Source: Anaeramoeba flamelloides (Eukaryota; Metamonada; Anaeramoebidae). From it: a stretch of DNA of 64,000 bases. The notes beneath the pieces were generated by a model. That model did no database searches, was not told where the DNA came from, and saw only the letters and a program-made list of their open reading frames with translations. Positions 38,901 through 51,838 of this stretch are shown in pieces (position 1 is the stretch's first letter; each line of letters opens with the position of its first letter). Made by a program: the position numbers and the translations under genes. The stretch covers positions 6,200,001 to 6,264,000 of the forward strand of contig JANTQA010000057.1 of assembly GCA_027625915.1 (NCBI GenBank), read 5' to 3'.

Positions 38901-39187
38901 ATTTTTCTGTTTCCAACATTTTTTTCTCAACAGTTACAAAAAATCAAATAACTTTTATCAAGATTTCAGCCTTTTGAAACTTTCAAACACTTTCAGACAA
39001 TTTACAAACCTTTCAAATACTTTTCATATACCTTTAAAGGGGAAATACCAAGTAAAGTGAAACCTTTACAAAATTCATGAGATTTTTTGTAGTATATTCT
39101 TCTGAAGGAAATTCATTTTTTTTGAGTAACATTTTTTACTTCTTTTACTAATCAATATATTCTCTTTGCTTTTAAAAATATTTGTAA
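35939..39187. other. AT-rich intergenic region
   Basis: Contains the presumed 3' end of the BTB gene, A/T runs (for example 36595-36609), ATT triplet runs (36198-36212 and 36470-36484), and upstream sequence of the ankyrin-pseudokinase gene. A segment around 38600-38760 weakly resembles the interior of the TIR family (a TAGAATACTCATTAGAATGG-like stretch followed by GATAAC). No gene is supported. Confidence 0.4.
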
Positions 39188-42100
39188 ATGGGAGGAGCCC
39201 AGTCTCTACATGAATTAATACAAGATCAAAAATTTGAAGATCTAAAGAAGGTTTTAGAAAATGAGGATGTTTCCGAACAAATCAATAAACGATCTGAAGA
39301 AGTACTTTCTTTTTCATTTTTCTTTTCTTTTGTTTTCCTTTTATCGTTTTTCTTTAAATTTCTTTTTACTTTTTTTTTCATACTCTCTTCTATAAATAGC
39401 TTGTAAGTCACCCTCTTTCCCAGCAATATGTTCTTTTCTCAAAAAAAATTCATTAACAAAAAGCTTGTTTAACCCCTTTTTTACAAAATCTTGTCAATAA
39501 CCCACACAAAATTCCTTTCAAAGTACAATCAATTTTTTTTTTTAAATTTTAATTTCTTTGTGGGGTTTGTTCTTCTCATTATTTTCGACCACCACTCTGT
39601 GTTTTCACGTTACTAAAACAATTTTTTTTGAGTGAAGAGATCGATTTTGCAACTACCTATAAATTCTAATAAATTTTAAGTTCAATTTCCCTTTTTGTAA
39701 TCCTGAGAACTGTTTCTTTTAAAATATTTCACGACAAGAACCTTTTGAAGAACAACTAATTTTACAGAGTTTCTTAACACTTGACTTTATAAAATGCTTT
39801 ATTCAAAGCTTGAGCATAAAAATTTTAAAAAGGAAAAATCAAGTAAAAATAACCAAACATTTATTTCAATTTATCAGTATTAACAAACCAGCAAGTTGCG
39901 ATTGAATTAAAAAAATTTTACTGGTTAAAAATTTTTTCATTTACAAAACTATTTAGTCAAAATCATAAAACCATAAAGATATTAATTTCATGACAATTTG
40001 GATCTTAACCATATTCTAAATTTTAAACACACCAATATTAATTGAATAATTACCTGGCAAAGATAACATTTATTTTTCAACTCAAATTGTCTTTAAAAAT
40101 TTTATTTTGTGGTTAAATTAAATCACGAGTTAAAATATTTTTCTAGTGTGTGTTGTGTTTATTGTGACAAACCTTGTATTTAGAAACAAAATATTTTTTC
40201 AAAAAAATAATTACTTACAACCATGATCTATGATCAAAAAATCTTTTTTAATGGGGCATTTGATTTTTAACATGAGCTTAATTGTTGAAAAATTCCTTCT
40301 CTGATTAAAAAAAAATACCTTTTGGAGAAATGATTGCTGCAGAACTTTTTCAAATGAAAATCTCAATTATTAAAATAGATCGTACCAAATCTTGGACCAA
40401 AATAATTAGAATACAAAAGTACAAGGGTGTCTGTTTTAATTTGAGAGAATTTGAAACTTTGTTATTTTAATTTTTTCAGTTTTATTTTGTTCAGGCTTTT
40501 TTTTTTTCAACAAAAAATCTTAAGCTGGTCATTTCCAATTGAATTTGGATCTATTTTTAGATTGTTGAAGTAATTTAATTGTTGATGTGTATTTTTTTAG
40601 ATACTTTTATGAATAAATTTAAGAATAAATTCGTTTTTTTAAACATTTTTCCAAGACACACTATCTTTTTTCTTTTTCTTTTTCATCAAACCCAAAACCC
40701 TGAAATTTTCAAAAAAACACAATAAAATTCCATTTTTCTGATCAATTGAAAATATTCATAAAAGGTCAAAAATATACCCCCATTTTATAGATAACCATAT
40801 AAATTATCGAGCAACCATTAACTGTTCTAATTGGAGGTATTGATGGAGTATTCTAAATCTATCAATTTTAACCACTTTGGTAAATGCAGAAATTCAAAAA
40901 ACCACAAATCTATAAAATTAATTGAGAATGTGACTGAAAATCAACATCTAATTTATTGTGATTATCCTTTAGATAAATTCTAAATTTATTAGAAAACACC
41001 TACTACGCATTAGAACAAAATGAGACGAATTTCAGGCTACTTTTGAAGGAAAAATTAATGAAAATAAAATGAAATTCGATCGAAAATCTATTGATTTTTT
41101 AAATTAATGGTCATTGATATTGTCAATGGAAGCTACCTGGAAATTTCAAGGAAATTTTTATTGAAAATTTTTGAAATTAAATTAAAAATGTTGAAAAATG
41201 TCCCTACGGCCCAAAAAACACTAAAAATTGAAAAACTGATCAAATACCTTCCATTAATACAATTAAAAAAACTAAATGATAAAATTAAAATAAATAAAGT
41301 TTCAATTTAACTTTTTCTTGAAAACATTTTTTGCCAAAATCCTTGAATTCAAACTTGAAATTATGCATATTTTTAGATACACTATCTTGTTTTAACTCAT
41401 TTACTAAAACAAATTCTAAATTATTGAAATTTTCTTTTCACAAAAGGCACTAATTTGGTCTTCAAATGTTTTTTTTTAGTTTTAAATGGTAAAATTAAAA
41501 AAAAGTTATTTAAACTAATAAGATAAACTCTCTGGAAAACCTTTCTAATTTAATATATTAACTCATTCTTTGATTTCAAGCTTTTCTCAACCCCAATTTT
41601 TCAAAAAAAAATAAAAAAGTACACAGTAATTTCAAAAAATATTTTCGATATTCAAAAGTTGAGAGTGTTTTTATTCTAAAAAAAATTATCACAGTGGTTA
41701 ATTGAATTAAGGTTATGAACTTAGATTTCGAAAAATATTAACCAGAAAAAAATAGTGCTTAATTTTATTAAGGACATATAAAAGAAAAATATATGAAAAT
41801 TAAAAGAAAATTTATTGAAATTTCAAAAAAGATATTTTTTTTTTTGATTGTCCCACACCAGAAAAAAGAAACACTCCCAAAAAATAGGGTGGAAAGAAAA
41901 GAAAAAAAAAGGAATAGAAATGTAACAATAAAAAAAAGAAGAGAAAAAAAGATATTAATAGAAATATACACATAAAAAAAGATTTTAGATAGAATCATCG
42001 AAAGGTCTTCTTACGTCATTGTTTCCAATTTTTTTTTGATTCTTGAAATGACCAAATTTATTCCAAGATATGGTCTTTCTATTTATTATTTTATTTTGGA

Positions 42101-45100
42101 CTTTAACAGCATTTTTATTTTTAGGTATTTTTTGTTATCGTTAAAAAAAGAAAAAGAAAAAGAAAAAGAAAAAGAAAATTAAAATGACATGAAATTAAGC
42201 CAAATTTCAATTATCTGTATTTATCCCAAGTCCAATCAAAAAAAACAAATCCCAAAAATAAAAAGTAAAAAAATAAAAAAAGAAAATCTTTAAAAATAAA
42301 TTTCCATATACTATAGTGTATGGAAAACTGAATAACCCTTGAGTATAAAGATGAGTGACTTGTATTAATTGTAAACATGCCAGGATATGAAAAATAATTT
42401 TTCCCAATTAATAAAAATGCCGGCTTTTTTATACAGTGGCTAAATTACTTTATTAAGGGTGTTGATTTAAATTAGATCCATGATTGAACTTAGAAAGTTT
42501 GAAAATCTGAGCATAAAAACAATGAATATTCCGAAGGATTATAATGATAATTTTACACAAATTTCAAAGAAAAAATCCTTTAATGAATTTTATTGAAAAT
42601 TTGAGTATTTTTTGGAATATTTCAACAAAATTTCATCAAAATTTAAAAGAAATTTTAAAGCAAAAAAAAATTTTTTTTATCAAATTAATTGAAATTTAAT
42701 GGAAAATTCAATGATTTCATAGATATTTGTGATCATGTGTATGAAATTTTTTTTTTTTTTTACATTTATGAAATAAGAGTTTTATTTTTCTTTAGATCTT
42801 TCCTTTAATAATTTTTTCAAAATTTTATATTTAAATGGATAGAGTCTTTTTAAAAAAGTGAGTATAGTATTGAAAAAAATACCTGACATGAAAAATAATC
42901 CCTTACACGATTTTTAATTGTGATTTATAGTGAAAATTGCTGAATAATTTCTTTTATTTAAAATCAAATTCTTTTTTTTTTTAAGAATCAAACTTTTTAA
43001 ATTTAGAACCCACCACTTATTCGAATGATGATTAATTCAATTACACTTGTTTAAAACAATAATCAATCAAAAAACAAGAATAAAAAATTATCATTTTCCA
43101 AATCATAGCAAACCTCTATAAAACTCTACTTTTTTTCAAAATAAATAGATCTACATAGGTTATCAAACAATTAAATAGGTATTCTATAGATACCTTGCTT
43201 TAATGAACTTTAGGTAGGTTTATTACTGAGTTTATAAAAAAAATTGTTTAGCTATGATTTTTTTTTTAACTCAAACTTTTTATTTGTAAAAAATTAAGTC
43301 TCTAATTCCAAACAACTACTGATAAGAAAGTGAATATTTCACTAAAAAGTTTAACATGGCATTGTATTCACTGTGGAAAGATTTTGGGAAATCTTTTCAT
43401 AATTAGGCAAAGTTTGAAAATTTTCTGATCTTCTTATTTCTAATTCTAACAAAGTAAAATAAGAAGTATTTTAATAATTAAATTGGACTGTAAAAATGTT
43501 ATTTAAAGTTATTTTAGAAAAGTTTAACCAATTTTTTTGCGACGTTGTTTATCTCATAAATCCCAAAAGATCTCCGCGCTCAAGGATTTAGGACATTGTT
43601 AAATTAATTTGGTTCAAGGAACCCAACTATTTGATCAATAGACGACTAAGAAAAAAGTCCTTCAATTTTCTCATAAAGGTTGGAAATTGAATCAATTCCC
43701 TATCTTTGTTTGAAAACAATGTCTAAAATCAAACAGCTTTTTTGGTTTTGATTAAAAAGAAATCAATCTCATTTTTAAAAAAAATAAAAAACGTTTGGTC
43801 TCTTTTTTCTCTGAAAAAAGGAGAAAAAAAGACCATTAAGAACAATATTTTGAGAATGAGAAAAAAACAAAATACGAAACTAGAAAAAAAAAAAACATTT
43901 TTTTTTTTAATATGGAAAGTCAAGAAATTTTTAGAGGAATGCTCAAAATCAGTCACTGTTAAGAACACACAATAGACGCAAGTTTTTATGTTTGATCATT
44001 TTTCGGATGCTTTCTTTATAATCATGAAATAAAAGGGGAAATATAAACTTATTGAAACGTTTGATGATCTATTTTGTTTCTGTGGGATTTTAAACCAAGT
44101 TTTATCCTCAATGGTAAAAATGGTAAAAATTTAATTTCAATGTTTTCAATAACTAAATTGAAAGAAAAAGATCCTTTGAAGAACAAGTTCTTCCAAGCTT
44201 CTTTAAAAAATAACAAATTAGTTGTTTTTGTTTGTTTTAGTTTATTGTTTATTGATGTGTAGAGTTAGATCTCAATTTCCAAAAATATATAGCACCTCAT
44301 TTCGTTTCATTTGTTCAAAAATCACCAGTTAAAATTCCTCGTTTTGGATCCCCTTCCAGACTCAAAATATGATATTGCTCTGGTGCTAAGAGGATATTAA
44401 TCGTCGTTCTTCGAACTACTCAATATCACCTTATATCACTTCGAACAATATCATTTTTTTCTCTTTCTTCCTGGCCAAACTTGTAAAATAACAAAGTGAT
44501 TATTTCCAAATCGAATCAATAAACAACGTTATAAAGAGGATTTGATTTTAAATAAAAGAAATTACTCAACAATTTTCCTAATATTAACAATTAAAAATCG
44601 TTCAGGGATTTTTTTCAGGATCAGGATTATTTTTATTTTCGGTTTTTTTTTTCAATAATCTAAAAACAATTAATAAAAGAAAAAATAAAGATATTAAAGA
44701 CTAAAATGGAGGATTTAACACACTAACGGGTTTTTTTATGATACTATCTTTTAGTAAATGTTTTTTTTGATTTGTCTATCTTTAAAAAAATTTGTTGAAA
44801 AATTTGACGATTTTTGAGATCTCCAAAAAATTCTCTTATAGAATTCAATAAAAAATCGAGATCTAAATTGTGTTCGTTTATTAGATTGATAATAATATAC
44901 AGCCGTTTCAACTCAGGTCTGAATCGGCAACATCTCATTCAACTTTTGGAAAACGTTGAAAACCATCTCAACCCCATTTAAAATAATTTTAAATTATTTC
45001 AAATTATTTAAAATTATTTCAAAATATTTAAAATTATTTCAAAATATTTAAAATTATTTCAAATCATTTAAAATTATTTTATTTATTTTTTTAATTGATT

Positions 45101-47481
45101 TTTCTTTTCGTTTTCAGGTTTCTGTGATTCTAACAAGATTTCCAATAAAAAATCGTTTTGAATTTTATAAAAACCTGTTTGACTAGTTTTTCTAAATAAC
45201 TGTTGTGCGAAGCAGAAATTTGAACTCTTACTGAAGTTTGGATTTAAATGTGATAAAAAAGTTGCTTCGTTTTTCTATTTTTCTTTTTTAACAATACAAT
45301 TTTTAGAGAAATAGATTGTAATTTATGCTTTCATATAAATTTACTGGGTATTTTTTTCTTTTTATGGTAGACATTGCGCGAACTAAGAATCCTAAAATGA
45401 AAGTCAGAATTTAGAATTGAAATAAAGTTAATCAGTTTTAAATCCCCCCCCCCCTTTAAATTTCAATTACCAGGTTTCAAATAATTTAGAAAAATATTCG
45501 ATTTAATCAAAAAAAAAAAAAAGAAAGAAAGAAAGAGAGAAAAAAATAAGTTAATTGATAAGAATGTGATATTGTAAACCTTTTCTGAAAAAAAGTTAAA
45601 AGTCACTTATGGTGAAAGAATTCACAATAACAATTCAATTAAAAATTTAATACCAAAATTTTAATCTTAAGCGGTCAAATCCAAAGTTTAAAACGAAAGA
45701 AACAAACAATTTTCTTTTTTCAAAAAAATGAATTTCTAAGAGCAATATCGACTAACGAATTACCAATTTTTAAAATTTTCAGAGATATTAACAAGATAAG
45801 ATAAAATTCAATTCAAAATATTAATTATTTATTAAAACTTCTAATTTTATAAATCTAGAAAGCGACACCCTTAGAATTGGCGTGTCATCTAACAAAGGAT
45901 CTTGAAATATTTTCATTATTGGTTAAAAAAGGAGCAGATGTAAACAGTATTGATCAGAATCGAAACACACCAATCCATCATGCGATGATCAATGGGCAAT
46001 CAAAAGAAGTGATTCAGCTATTGCTCTCAAGCTATGATTTAGATTTAAATGAAAAGAATTTATATGGCCTGACTCCAATGTTTTACTTAAATAAAAAAAC
46101 AGATTATAGGGTCATTAAAGAATTAGTTGATCGCGGAGCTAATCTAAATATCGAAGATGAAGATGGAAATACCCCCATCATGTATGCGCTTTTCAATAGT
46201 TGCAAATCAAATGTTATTGATTCCCTCGCTCAAAATGGCTCTGATCTCTATCACCTGAATGTAAAAAAACAAAATTCTTTACATTACGCAATTACAATTC
46301 GTTCTCCTCAGCATCTAATAAAAAGCTTAATTGAACAAGGAAGTTACAAATTAATATTAACTCAAAATCAATTGGGTGAAAACGCCATACAATATGCGAA
46401 AAGAGTTACTTGCATGCATAATTTAATTTTATTAATGGAAAGGTTTTTAAAGGAGGAACTTTCAAAAAAAGAAAAGTCTGAGAAAATTAAAAAGAGTAAA
46501 TCGAATGAAATTACAATTTCCGAACTACCAAAGCAAAAAATTTTAAAAAGGATTCTTGAACAAAAATGGATTTTAAATCCCTTAATATTTAAGAATAAAA
46601 ATAATAGTCAAAATAATAAGAATGACAAAATTAAGAAATCAGAAGAAAATGAAGAGGAAAAGGAAAAGGAAAAGGAAAAGGAAAAGGAAAAGGAAAAGGA
46701 AAAGGAAAGGGAAAGAGTAAATGATGAGCAAAATGAAGAGGAAAAAAAAAAGGAAAATGATGATATTAAAGAATTCTTATCCAGAACTGGATGCATGGGG
46801 ACATTTTATAAATCAAAATTGGAAGAAAACAACATTAGAATAGAAATCCCTTTCGAGAATAGTGCACATTCTTTAGAAACTTATTTTAATGAAGCAAATC
46901 TCCTATCTAGATGCAACCATGAAAACATCATAAAATTTTATGGAGCTTATGTGCAAAATGAGAATTTGTGTCTCGTTACAGAGCATTTACAAAATTCTCG
47001 ATCTCTATTCGAAATTTTGCATTCTTCAAAGGTACAATTATCTAAAGAACAAATGATTAAAATAGCCCTTGATCTTTCTCATGCCTTAAATTATTTACAC
47101 AGCAATCAAATCATCTTGGGAAATATTAGTTCTTTGAATCTCTTAACTTGTGATAACATTGAAATCACAAAAATTGCTGATCTAAAAAATTATTCAAATT
47201 GCTATAATTGGAAAGCCCCAGAAATTTTGCTTGGTAAACCAGAATCTATACAATCAAATATTTACTCCTTTGGAATTATTCTATATGAAATCGAATCAAA
47301 AGAAATCCCCTTTGAAGATTTAAATTCTGCCCAGCTTCCTTATTTTATTGCTAACCAGAAAAATAAACCCAATTTTGAAGATTTAAATGTATTTTCTTCT
47401 TTAATACCACTATGCCTTGAAACAAATCCTGAAAATAGAATTTCAATCTCAGAAATTATTGATCATTTGAATCAACTTTAA
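39188..47481 (+). CDS. ankyrin-repeat pseudokinase (2 exons, long intron)
   Basis: Proposed exons 39188-39301 and 45859-47481 give 578 residues. Exon 1 (MGGAQSLHELIQDQKFEDL... to SEE) is half an ankyrin repeat; exon 2 begins after CTAG with KATPLELACHL, exactly the missing half, and both sides are phase 0. N-terminal MGGAQS fits an N-myristoylation signal. About five further ankyrin repeats run to residue ~220 (KGADVNSIDQNRNTPIHHA, RGANLNIEDEDGNTPIMYA). A Lys/Glu hexamer-repeat segment spans ~295-340. A tyrosine-kinase-like domain fills ~344-578: HENIIKFYGAY, a catalytic loop reading ILGNISSLNLL instead of HRDLKxxNLL, ADL in place of DFG, then KAPEIL and SFGIILYEI. The missing HRD Asp and DFG Asp, and no clear VAIK lysine, indicate a catalytically dead scaffold. 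Weak point: the 6.56-kb intron with a GTACTT donor; if wrong, exon 2 lacks its true 5' end. Confidence 0.65.
42142..42177. repeat. GAAAAA hexamer microsatellite
   Basis: About six units of an AAAAAG hexamer inside the proposed long intron. It resembles the Lys/Glu-coding hexamer tracts in the two + strand genes at 46660 and 54440, but here it is non-coding. Confidence 0.8.
42872..44635. mobile_element. TIR DNA-transposon-like element (1.76 kb)
   Basis: Inverted terminal repeats of about 50 bp. The left end reads GAAAAAAATACCTGACATG then AATCCC and CGATTTTTAATTG; the right end is its reverse complement with few differences. The ends match those of 24704-25759. The interior (43240-44540) matches 21120-23840 in several blocks. 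No intact transposase frame is seen. It sits within the proposed long intron of the ankyrin-pseudokinase gene and accounts for about a quarter of it. Confidence 0.65.
44977..45079. repeat. 20-bp tandem repeat (about 5 units)
   Basis: Units of AAAATTATTTCAAAATATTT and close variants repeat five times, alternating TTATTTC and AATATTT halves. A minisatellite in the proposed intron, 780 bp before the splice acceptor at 45858. Confidence 0.8.
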
Positions 47482-50400
47482 ATTCTTTTTTTTTTATTTT
47501 TTATTTTTTATTTTTTTTTTTTTGAAAAAAAATTATCTTTATTCATTACAAAATAATTAATTCAAAAAAAAATATTATTTATTTGGTTCATCAGCATATT
47601 TTCTGATTTCATTTTTTTTTTTTTTTTTTTATTTGGTTAATTAAATTTATGTTTTATAACAGGAAAAAAATAAATATTTCGAGATTTAGAAGATAATTTA
47701 TACTAATGATATTCGTCTTCTTAGCCATTTCCAAAAAAGAGTGGCAAATTTATTTTTAAATATCTTTATTAAAGCCAATCGTCATTAAATTATTGAATTA
47801 TTTAAACTCTTTAACGATTATTTATTCGATTTTTGATAGTAATTCAATTTGTTTGTTAGTAAGACATTACTGTAAATAAAATTTACGAAAATTTCTGATC
47901 TTGATTTTAATCTGATATTTTTCAAAGTGTGAAAATTGGTGTTAAATATTTTCTTTTTTTAAAAAAAAATCCTTTGCAGAAGAGGTTTAATCTTGACAAT
48001 ATTTCTAATTGATGGGGAATCTTATTAGTGTATTTTTCTTGTTTTGAGGAATTGTTTTTGCCCAATTCATATTTTCATGATATTTATTGAAATTTGGCCG
48101 TGTATTGTTTTCCAAAAAAAAATGTTAATTTTTTATTTCATTTTTTCGGAAATATTTTAATGAGTAAATCTTGAAATACATACAATAGGTATTGATTCAA
48201 TTAGTATTGATATTTAACTTAATTTGATATTTATAAAGTAATACATTCACAAACAAAAAGGATTTTTTAGGAAATGTTAATAAAAAATATTTTACTTTAT
48301 TTGAAATATCTTAACAGTTAATTTTCACTTGATGTATTTGAATATTTACCATACATTAATAAGTACTACTATAGAATTTTATTTTTGAATTTTTTTCGTG
48401 TTGGAATATATTAATCAGTAGTTTTGGAATGTCCATCCGATGGGAAAATTCAAAAAAAATGTATTAAAGAATAAATTCATTTATACAAAACATAATCAAT
48501 AATTAAAGAATATTATTTTTTATTTTATTTAAAATAAAGACTCATTATTTGTCTTATAATTGGCTAATGATAAAAAAAAATATATAACTCTTTATTTAAA
48601 TTTCTTAAAAAAAAAATTCAGAAATTAAGAAAAGTGCCGTCGAGTGCCGTCGAGTGCCTAGGTTTTTTTTAATTATTGAAATGAAAAGAGAATTAAATAC
48701 ATTTTCTTTACATTACAAAAAATAAAAAAAAAAACATAATGACCCTTTTCGAGAATTCAAAAGAATAGAGAAAGATTAAAGATTTCCAATAAATCTTTTG
48801 AATTCTGAAGAAACCCATACCACTTTGGTTAATTTAAAAGAATAAACCCAAAAACAAAGATGTTACTCAATTCTTCTAAACCCCGAAAAGAATTATAATG
48901 AAGACCTTTTATTAAGTCATCAATCAGATATTTATTTACGATCAGAATATGAGAATGAAAAATCAAAGAGTTAAATCTATTCTTTTAAATTATGGAAAAA
49001 CAAAAGGAATTGTATTTTAATTCAAGAAATAAAATGAAAATTAAAACGAAAATTCCGTTAATTTCGAAATTAAAAAAAATATTATGTGAAGTGCAATCCA
49101 GTGCCATACAGAAACTATGTTTTTTTACTTTTTATTTTTTTTTAACCAAAATCTATTGATTTTCTCATCAAAAAAAAATTAAAAAATAGATTAAGACTGT
49201 TTTCTTATGGTTTCACAATAATTTTTAAATATTCTGTAAAACCTATCGATTTTAGTACAGTCAGTTCCTCTTTTTAGGCACAAACATCAACGAAATTTAA
49301 GTCACAATAAAAATCTCAAAATAAATCACAAAATTCAGATTCTAATAAAATAAATTGTGAAAAAAAAATTTATAATTTTGTGCTTTAATTTGAGATTTTT
49401 TTGTGCAGTAAATTTTTTTGAAAGTTTATGTCCTAAAAGTGGAACTGGCTGTATATTTTGTGAATATTTTTGGCAAAAAGATTGTTAACGAAAAATTAGT
49501 TTTTTTATGTGATTGTTCTTATTATTTTAATTTTAAAAAATAAACTAAAATTCGCAATTTTCCACACAACCAAAACTGTTCAAACAATTATAATAATACT
49601 ATTTTATTCAAATTTGAAATAATTTGGATTTTTGTAAACATATGTAAATCATTTTTTCATCTTTTGGTTTTTTGTTTTTATTTCATTTTCTGAATTATAG
49701 AAAATATTTTGTTGGATCAAAATTTTTAATCAAACTATTGATATCATGTTTAAAGTTGAGTTGTTCAAAACAGAAGAACTCAAACAAAATTAGAAAATGA
49801 TATCAATCCTTTGATCGATCAATATTCCTAATAGAATTTAAACAAATTTACCTTTGCATTTTTGTTTTCTCTTCTCCAAAATTTTTTAACACACCGATAA
49901 TTTATTAGTATTGGGAATAATTTATTTTTTTTTATAAAAGTATTGTAATCTATAAACAAGTGTTAAAATTCCAATTAATGAATGATTTTGATTTGTTGTT
50001 TCTTGGGAAATTGATTAAATAAGATTTGTTTTTTCAAAAATTGAATTTTAGTATATTCAAAATTTTGAATTGGGTTTTTGTTTCAGAACACTTCGATTTT
50101 GAAAATTAATGGATTATAAATCTTTCAAAATATAAAAAAAGATGTTTATTTTACCTCTTTGATATTTGTTCAAAAAAATTAAAGAATAGGGATAAAATTT
50201 TTTGAAAAAAATTCAATTAACATAGAAAACTTTCAATTGAAGAGTTATTTTTGATAAACCTACTTGAATTTATTTTTTTTAATTTAGATAAAATTGTTCC
50301 CATGATCAAGGTTTGATAATTAGTTCTAGGTTTATTGAAATAATATTTCACAAAATTTATGGAAATTGATTGATTTTTTATCATTTCATTGTACTAATTT

Positions 50401-51750
50401 ATAAGAAAAAATATATTATTTATCAAACAAAAAATACTTCAAATACAAACTTCCAAGAAAAAAAAAAGACGTGTTTTAATTATCTACATACTTCAATGAT
50501 TTAATTATTGAATAATTGGGTAAAATAATGCTTATTTATTTTGTAATTTTGATAGTTGGATCCAATATATCCACATTTGATGAGATAAACTCTAAATCCT
50601 AAATTAATTTGCTTTTTTTCCCACTTCTTCCATTAGAAATTTATTATATTTTATTATATTTGAGATTATTTGTCTGTTTTCCTTTTTATCTCATTCTATT
50701 ATCTTTATTTTTTTTTTCAAAAAAGATATTAAGGTAAACAAATCCATACCTCATTCATCAAAAACTACGGAAATAAATTTTTCAAAAAAAAAATAAACTT
50801 CTAATATTCTAAATATACTTTTTATGAAATAAACGATTTAGATTTTTTTTTCTGTAGAATTTCGTCTCAAATCAAACAAAAAAATATTCAACTTTTGTAT
50901 TTATTTTTGCTCAGTTGAACCTTGAAGTTTAAATTTATAAAATTATAAAAGTTTTACGATTTTTAAGAATAGTAACCCAATTGTAAAAAAAATAAAAAGA
51001 TCAAAAAATTTTATTTTTTAATTATTTACAAAAAAATTTGGTTGAAGAAAAAATAATTTTTTTTAAGGTATAAAAAAAAATTAAGTTTCTAATATCAATT
51101 ATTTAATTTAACTATAAGTCAAATTCCTTTTTATATTTCTTTTTATTTTTTTAAATGTAGTATTTAGATAATTTTTGACATTTCGATAAAAATCTGGGAA
51201 ATTAAATATAAACTAGATTCCAAAAATGTGGACACAGTTTAAACAGTTGAAAGAACATCATTACTACACTATAAAATCAAATTGGAAAGAATTTTGATTT
51301 TACTAACTATTTCATTTTTTGTCTTTTTTGTTTAGTTTTAATTTCCTTTTTTACAGTTACGTAATCTGTTTTGTTAGATCTCGAAAATTTTTTTCAATGG
51401 TTGATAGAAGGTTAGTGTTGAGTTTGTTAAATAGAAAAACCCGCATCCAATAAATCGATGTTATCTTATCATTTGATGGATCAACAATTTTTGATTTAAT
51501 TTCAACAAATTTACCATATTATTTTTTTTTACCTGCTTTCATCATTTTGGACAGACTGGTTTTAATTTTTATATATATTTTTTTCTTTTATTTGGGCGAA
51601 AATGATTACTTATAAAAACATTAATACCTTGTTATGTTAAATGTTTTTATTTTTGAATTGTTTGTTTAAAAACAAAATTCTGTAAGATTTTTGAATCGAA
51701 AAACAGTAAAAATAAAAATCAGTAAATAAAAATGACTATTTAAAATGTGA
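47482..51750. other. AT-rich intergenic region
   Basis: T runs directly follow the pseudokinase stop codon. A GTGCC-family repeat covers about 48634-49270. No protein gene is supported between it and the tRNA gene; the sequence is nearly all A/T with short oligo-A and oligo-T runs. Confidence 0.5.
48634..49270. repeat. dispersed repeat, GTGCC/TAGG family copy
   Basis: Opens with GTGCCGTCGA repeated twice, then GTGCCTAGGTTTTTTTT, and continues with AGAATAGAGAAAGA and AATTCTG stretches also found at 30840-31090 and near 24120. A second degenerate GTGCAATCCAGTGCC block lies at about 49087. No coding capacity. Confidence 0.55.
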
Positions 51751-51822
51751 AGATCTGTGGCGCAGTGGTAGCGCGTTCGCTTTACACGCGAAAGGTCCAC
51801 GGTTCGAAACCGTGCAGGTCTA
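51751..51822 (+). tRNA. tRNA-Val (anticodon UAC)
   Basis: A complete 72-nt cloverleaf without intron. The acceptor stem pairs AGATCTG with CAGGTCT (one G-U pair) and the discriminator is A; the D arm is GCGC-AGTGGTA-GCGC; the anticodon stem TTCGC/GCGAA holds the loop TTTACAC, giving anticodon TAC (valine, GUA codons); the T arm is CACGG-TTCGAAA-CCGTG. Internal A and B boxes are intact. CCA is not encoded, as expected in a eukaryote. Confidence 0.97.
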
Positions 51823-51838
51823 TTTTTATTTTTTTTTA
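51823..51838 (+). terminator. RNA polymerase III terminator
   Basis: T5 directly after the tRNA discriminator base, backed by a second, longer T run after one A. Confidence 0.85.

Noticed and set aside
41107-41310. 67-codon + strand frame (MVIDIVNGSYLEISRK...)
   Set aside because: Same reasoning: Lys/Ile-rich, no recognisable family and no supporting signal.
44744-44938. 64-codon - strand frame (LYIIINLINEHNLDLDF...) in the proposed long intron
   Set aside because: The translation looks protein-like, but dozens of frames of this length are expected by chance at this AT content, and I found no domain, splice support or second copy.
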